Assembly: GCA_008508345.1 (NCBI GenBank)
Contig: QNGE01001231.1
Coordinates: forward strand, 87,571-151,570
DNA length: 64,000 nt
Direction: 5' to 3'
Source: Paragonimus westermani
Lineage: Eukaryota > Platyhelminthes > Trematoda > Plagiorchiida > Troglotrematidae
In this document: positions 59,881-64,000 of the stretch, piece by piece
Layout: every line of letters starts with the position of its first letter
Position numbering within the stretch: the stretch's first letter is position 1
Notes under the pieces: generated by a model
What the model saw: the letters and a program-made list of their open reading frames with translations, nothing else
Databases searched by the model: none
Told to the model about the DNA's origin: nothing
Program-made: the position numbers and the translations under genes

Positions 59881-61700
59881 TCGTAAACCTCTGTCAGGGG
59901 CCTAACTTGCCAAGGGGTTAAACATCGTTGTCATCGAACCAAAAGCGGTGATTCTACCAGTGGCAACAAGCGCTCTAACTCCGTGACGCCTTATAGGGGT
60001 CTTAGGTTAAATCATTTCCCCTGTCATCAACTACACTCCACCTCACTTCTGAGCTCCAGACCACGTTCGGGAATATCAATCAAGTATGCGCATGGTCGGA
60101 ACCTCCAGCGCTTGAAGGAGCGGATAACAGTAGAAGAGAGTGAATGTGGATCCTTCTTTGCTATTCTTCTTCACAATTAAACTTTAGTTATTGTTGGAGA
60201 CCGCTAGAAGCGCAGAAACTGACAACGTAAGGGGTTCACAGGTTTTAAGACATGTCGCATACGAGTTAACGGAGGGTGTTTGACTTTTTTCCCTTGCAGA
60301 GTGCTTTGATAAGACTCAATCGAAATGCACAAGGTAAATCGAGAGACTTGAGGATTCCCGCGATTTCTTCAAAAAAGGAGAAGTAACCCTGAGACCAGTC
60401 AAATCACAACGGACCCTACTTAGTTTGAAGAATACTTCTGATTTCGTCGACGCGGTTGATTCATTGAACAACAGGAATCACAAAACGGCTTCCTTAGATG
60501 TGACCTGATTTTTCACAAAAGTACCGTTAAAAAAACGTTTGATTATCTGTGCGCATGCATTGAGAACAGACAGTACGACGTCGGCATTCGTATTACGAAA
60601 TTAAGTGAGCTAGTATTATTCTGCACTTCGAACGCTCAATTGAACATCAATGGGAACCTCTATAGATTATGTGATGACGTAGCAAGAAGATCCTGGTTAG
60701 GCCCGTTGCTCGCAGATATATTCATGGCCGGACTAGAGTTCAATAAATTACGTCACGTCGCTGACAACTGCTGTCTCTATACACGTTACATAGACGATAC
60801 ACTTTGCTTAATGACTTCAGTCGTGTACACCCCGACATCACATTCGCCATCGAATTGGAGATGAACAACCAACTGTCACTTCTAGATGTCACCATGCCCC
60901 GTAGAACTGATGGACCAATTCAAAGGTCAATTCCTGGGAAAAAACATGGACAGGCCGGTACACAAACTTTTTCAACCTTATTATATTAAGTATAAACGAA
61001 ATTTAGTTTGCTACTCAACAAGCAGACCGCAATGGATATTCATGCCAGACACCTTATCCGATGAGCTCCAGCACGTTCGGGATGTGCCAAGTCCAAGTGG
61101 ACATCTCCAGCGATTCCTAGACAGAAACATATAACAAAAGTGAAGCATGAAATTGCTCAGGTGAATGAAAAACCCTTTTCTATCATTCTGTCATACAAGA
61201 GTGGAGTTACCGGTGAAATTATCACTCACCGAGTGCGTAGTGCAGTTCAGAAGTCCTATCCAGCAACACACGTCATTGTATCATCTAATACTTGCCTGGT
61301 ACTGGTGCCACAGCTCAAAAACAACTTGCCCAGATTCCCCACATCCTTGTGTGTCTACTACCTCGCCTATCGTTATCAAGCAGGTTACGCAGGAGAAATC
61401 GCAAGACGGTTGTTGGAAGGATTCGTGAACACCTTCCGAAATGGCTTCGCAACGATTCGATAAGGCCCATTTCCAGTGCAATCGGTTACTACTCATTTGA
61501 CACTGGTCATCAAATTGAGCTGAATGAAGCTTTCCGAACTATCCATAAGGTCCACCAAGCCCACCCCAGAACTGTCGGGTTGCGACTGTCAGCGACGGCC
61601 GAGGCTGTTGCCATCAGACTCTACAAGTCCTGTCTATGTGTCCAAAACCACCTCGTGCAAACCCTATATCTCCGTTGGCCATCTATTCCACAGCCAATTG
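59881..61700 (+). pseudogene. Penelope-like element: reverse transcriptase and GIY-YIG endonuclease, broken
   Basis: The N-terminal region near 59,900-59,960 reads KGLNIVVIEP, like the L-x-x-GLNF start motif of PLE proteins. RT: HKTASLDVT at about 60,478 (motif A, followed by a stop), then NINGNLYRLCDDVA and GPLLADIFMAGLE (60,640-60,740), then YTRYIDDTLCL near 60,777-60,810 with the IDD box intact, then NNQLSLLDVTM. A GIY-YIG-type nuclease follows at about 61,350-61,530 (CVYYLAYRYQAGYAG, then in the next frame RIREHLPKWL and DTGHQIELNEAFRTIHK). Frame changes occur near 60,840, 61,140 and 61,400. RT plus GIY-YIG in this order is diagnostic of PLEs. Confidence 0.85.
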
Positions 61701-64000
61701 AAAGTCACTTAAGCGTGAACCACTTAACACCGACGATTACATGTGTCACAGCAGTTACGAGTGACAGTATCACATATTCACTAACACTCCCACCCCTTCT
61801 GGAAGACCATGATCCAGCCCATTTCAATAGTCTCGATGACCCATTTAACTTGCTCAAACTTTTCATATATAAAACGCATGTGCCCTATGTAATTGTAAAA
61901 GTCCGATGGGAATTATCGAAGACACCTGATCGCGCAACTGACTTCCTATGGATCCCATGGGAGTCTAGAAACGAGTGAAACTAAGTCTGCGGTAAAAAAA
62001 TGCCAGGTGGATCAAGAAGTTTTATTGGCAAACAAAGGCGAGAGGGGGTTATTTCCTCAAAACATGGCAAACACGATACAAACACGTTAGGGAGATGGTG
62101 AGTCAGCCAGCACTTTATAAAACTAGCTTAATGCTGGAGGAACAATTCTCGGAATTCATATAGAAGAACCCGGCCCTAGATGACGCTGTCCATCCTACAC
62201 ACGATCATATTCTTCCATCAAAGAAATCACTGCTTTGTTTGCTGATCTACTGAATTTTTTTGCAAAATTCCTCGCGGCGGACGAATCACCTGGGTTCCTC
62301 TGGAGTATACGACTTATTTTTGCACCGTGGTGGGGGAGGATTTCAGCGTGATGCAACGAATGAAAAGAATGTTCGAAGTAACATTGACTGCCACATTTGT
62401 TGACATGGTTAAGGTTGTATGGTTGCAACGGAAGCCCTGAAGAGCAGGGCGATACAGGAAATGGTGGAGGTAGTGAAATAAAGTGGCAGGAGGACGAAGT
62501 GTTGGGTGCCAAATCAGACATAATGCCCTGGTAAGTTCAGAAAAACCGTTCGTAAAAGGATGTGACTTTACCTCACACTCATCTTCGCTAACACCAAGAA
62601 ATAAAACAGGTTTCCATCATAATTGTTTCGCAACCGGGTTCGCATTTGGGCAGATTAAAATCAGCGTTTATAGGGATGAAGCGACGCACCCGATGTGAGA
62701 AATGATTCGCAACCAGTTCACGTGAGCTGAGCACAAGTTTATCCACCGACAACATGGAATCACGAAAACAAACGTGATCGGAAATTGCAGATTACGTAGG
62801 CATCTGTTGCATACGTTTCGTGGTCTTCACTTATCTGGTTTGAAATGTTGCTCGTGCTATTGCTCACGTCAAAAACAGTACTAAAAACAACGAAAAACAG
62901 TATTTGGTCTCCGTCGAGGAGGACAACTGGTGGGATTGCGGCTCGCAATTTTTACCAAGTTCACAGCTTTGGCGACTGTAACCGATTTTTTCACATTCGG
63001 TTCTCTAACGCCATTAGTTATAACCCCTAAAGACTGTCAGTTCTACGAGTAAACTACTAAATGAAGTTTACACTCAGCTGTAGACCCAGATTTACCTGCT
63101 TTCACATTACGACTTCTGGAGTGTCGAGAGTGACCATGTGTAGTCGAACCTACCACTGGAGGGGAATGCTTGCTTACCGTTCCGGTGTACTTCCACTTCA
63201 TCCTATAGCTCGGTCGCTCGCACGTAGACTTTGTGCATCCGCAGATAGCCCTTACTTTGTTATTATCGAATGGTCATCTCGGTTCCCTTGATCAAACACA
63301 AGTTTTGTATACTTCTTGTGGATTTTCAACATCTAGGTAGGACGTGCTCGTCACCACTCGAAGAGCAAGTAGAAAGCTAAATTTCTAGGAAAATTGAACC
63401 GGGACTGTCTACGATGCATGTTAATAAGGCCTAGTGATCAGTAACACAATGCCACAGCAGCAGACGCATAAGGCACGTAGTCTGAGCAAGGACACAGAAC
63501 ACGTTGACCCATCACGTTTTATTGACTTGGCATGTACAGACGGCTCAAACTGTCCGGAATGGTAGCCAATCAAATGCAACGCTGAAACCGTCAAGGTCAG
63601 TCACAGCCAACAAGGAAGCAGCCCAATAAAGCAATTGGTCCGGAACTGCATATGCAATACATACGGCGATGGATACGATATGACGGCGTGCCGCTCCGAA
63701 ACTAGGAAATCCTCCCAGGATCGACTACCCACTCGTCTGTTTCCGTATCAATGGCTAATTTGTATCATTGACCTTCCAAATCACTGATTCCTGATTACCT
63801 TCAGTCGATTCCTTCCACCATCCCCCGACGCGAGCTACCTGATGCAGGTAAATCGGACCGGCCGTGTTGATATTAGTAACATCCGTTAGTCCAGATATCT
63901 CACTAGCAAAGTCAACTCCTACATCGGGTTTAAGGAGGATCCGGACCACATCCACTTGCCATTGACTACGTACAGCTTTTACTGGCCGTTTCTACACTTT
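61701..64000. other. No gene recognised to the window end
   Basis: About 2.3 kb. The PLE-proximal 280 bp stay open in the final PLE frame to about 61,978 but have no domain. ORFs at 62,195-62,521 (minus, 108 codons, Ser/Pro-rich N-terminus) and 63,061-63,291 (plus) are unassigned. Confidence 0.4.

Noticed and set aside
1..64000. CRISPR arrays, bacterial operons or phage genes
   Set aside because: No regularly spaced short repeats, no ribosome binding sites, and clear eukaryotic introns and retroelements.

Overview
The window looks like a piece of a flatworm nuclear genome, most likely a parasitic flatworm (fluke or tapeworm). Three things point that way: GT-AG introns of only about 32-35 nt, read in two separate genes; a CsRn1/Kabuki-type Ty3 element with its CHCC gag finger; and Pao/BEL, CR1-like and Penelope-like relics side by side. 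This rests on gene style and element families, not on a species match. There are no operons, ribosome binding sites, CRISPR arrays or clear ordinary tRNA or rRNA genes.

Only one gene looks like a complete host gene: a DDX6/Me31B/Dhh1-type DEAD-box RNA helicase on the minus strand (11,615-13,029, three exons, 448 codons, all helicase motifs readable). Almost everything else recognisable is mobile-element sequence in various states of decay.

Left to right: a gypsy retropepsin fragment (-, 0.2-0.6 kb); a CsRn1-type LTR retrotransposon gag-pol with mutated protease, RT and integrase catalytic residues (+, 2.8-6.5 kb); one copy of a dispersed repeat (8.0-8.3 kb); the helicase; an intron-containing MULE transposase with SWIM finger, interrupted by two TAG codons (+, 13.6-16.1 kb), followed by a repeat (16.3-17.1 kb) that recurs inverted at 26.2-26.9 kb; an old copy of a roughly 0.6-kb repeat family (21.5-22.1 kb); a second copy of the 8-kb repeat (22.4 kb); a fold-back element with nearly identical arms of about 216 bp (26.9-29.8 kb); a gypsy remnant carrying two unrelated integrase pieces between degenerate LTR-like direct repeats (-, 31.7-35.0 kb); two 613-bp copies of the 0.6-kb repeat in inverted orientation (39.5-40.1 and 42.3-42.9 kb); a tnp2/CACTA-like transposase relic with a neighbouring DUF4806-like coding region (-, 43.4-46.5 kb); a Pao/BEL element split in two (48.2-49.8 and 54.1-56.2 kb) with a CR1-like LINE and a tandem-duplicated segment between the halves; a third young copy of the 0.6-kb repeat (56.4-57.0 kb); a second LINE relic (57.7-59.3 kb); and a Penelope-like element with RT and GIY-YIG endonuclease (+, 59.9-61.7 kb).

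The genes do not form a pathway. The layout is a host helicase gene surrounded by layered transposon insertions. The most informative signals are age contrasts: very similar repeats (the fold-back arms, the 613-bp pair) lie among elements full of stops and frameshifts, and so must be much younger.
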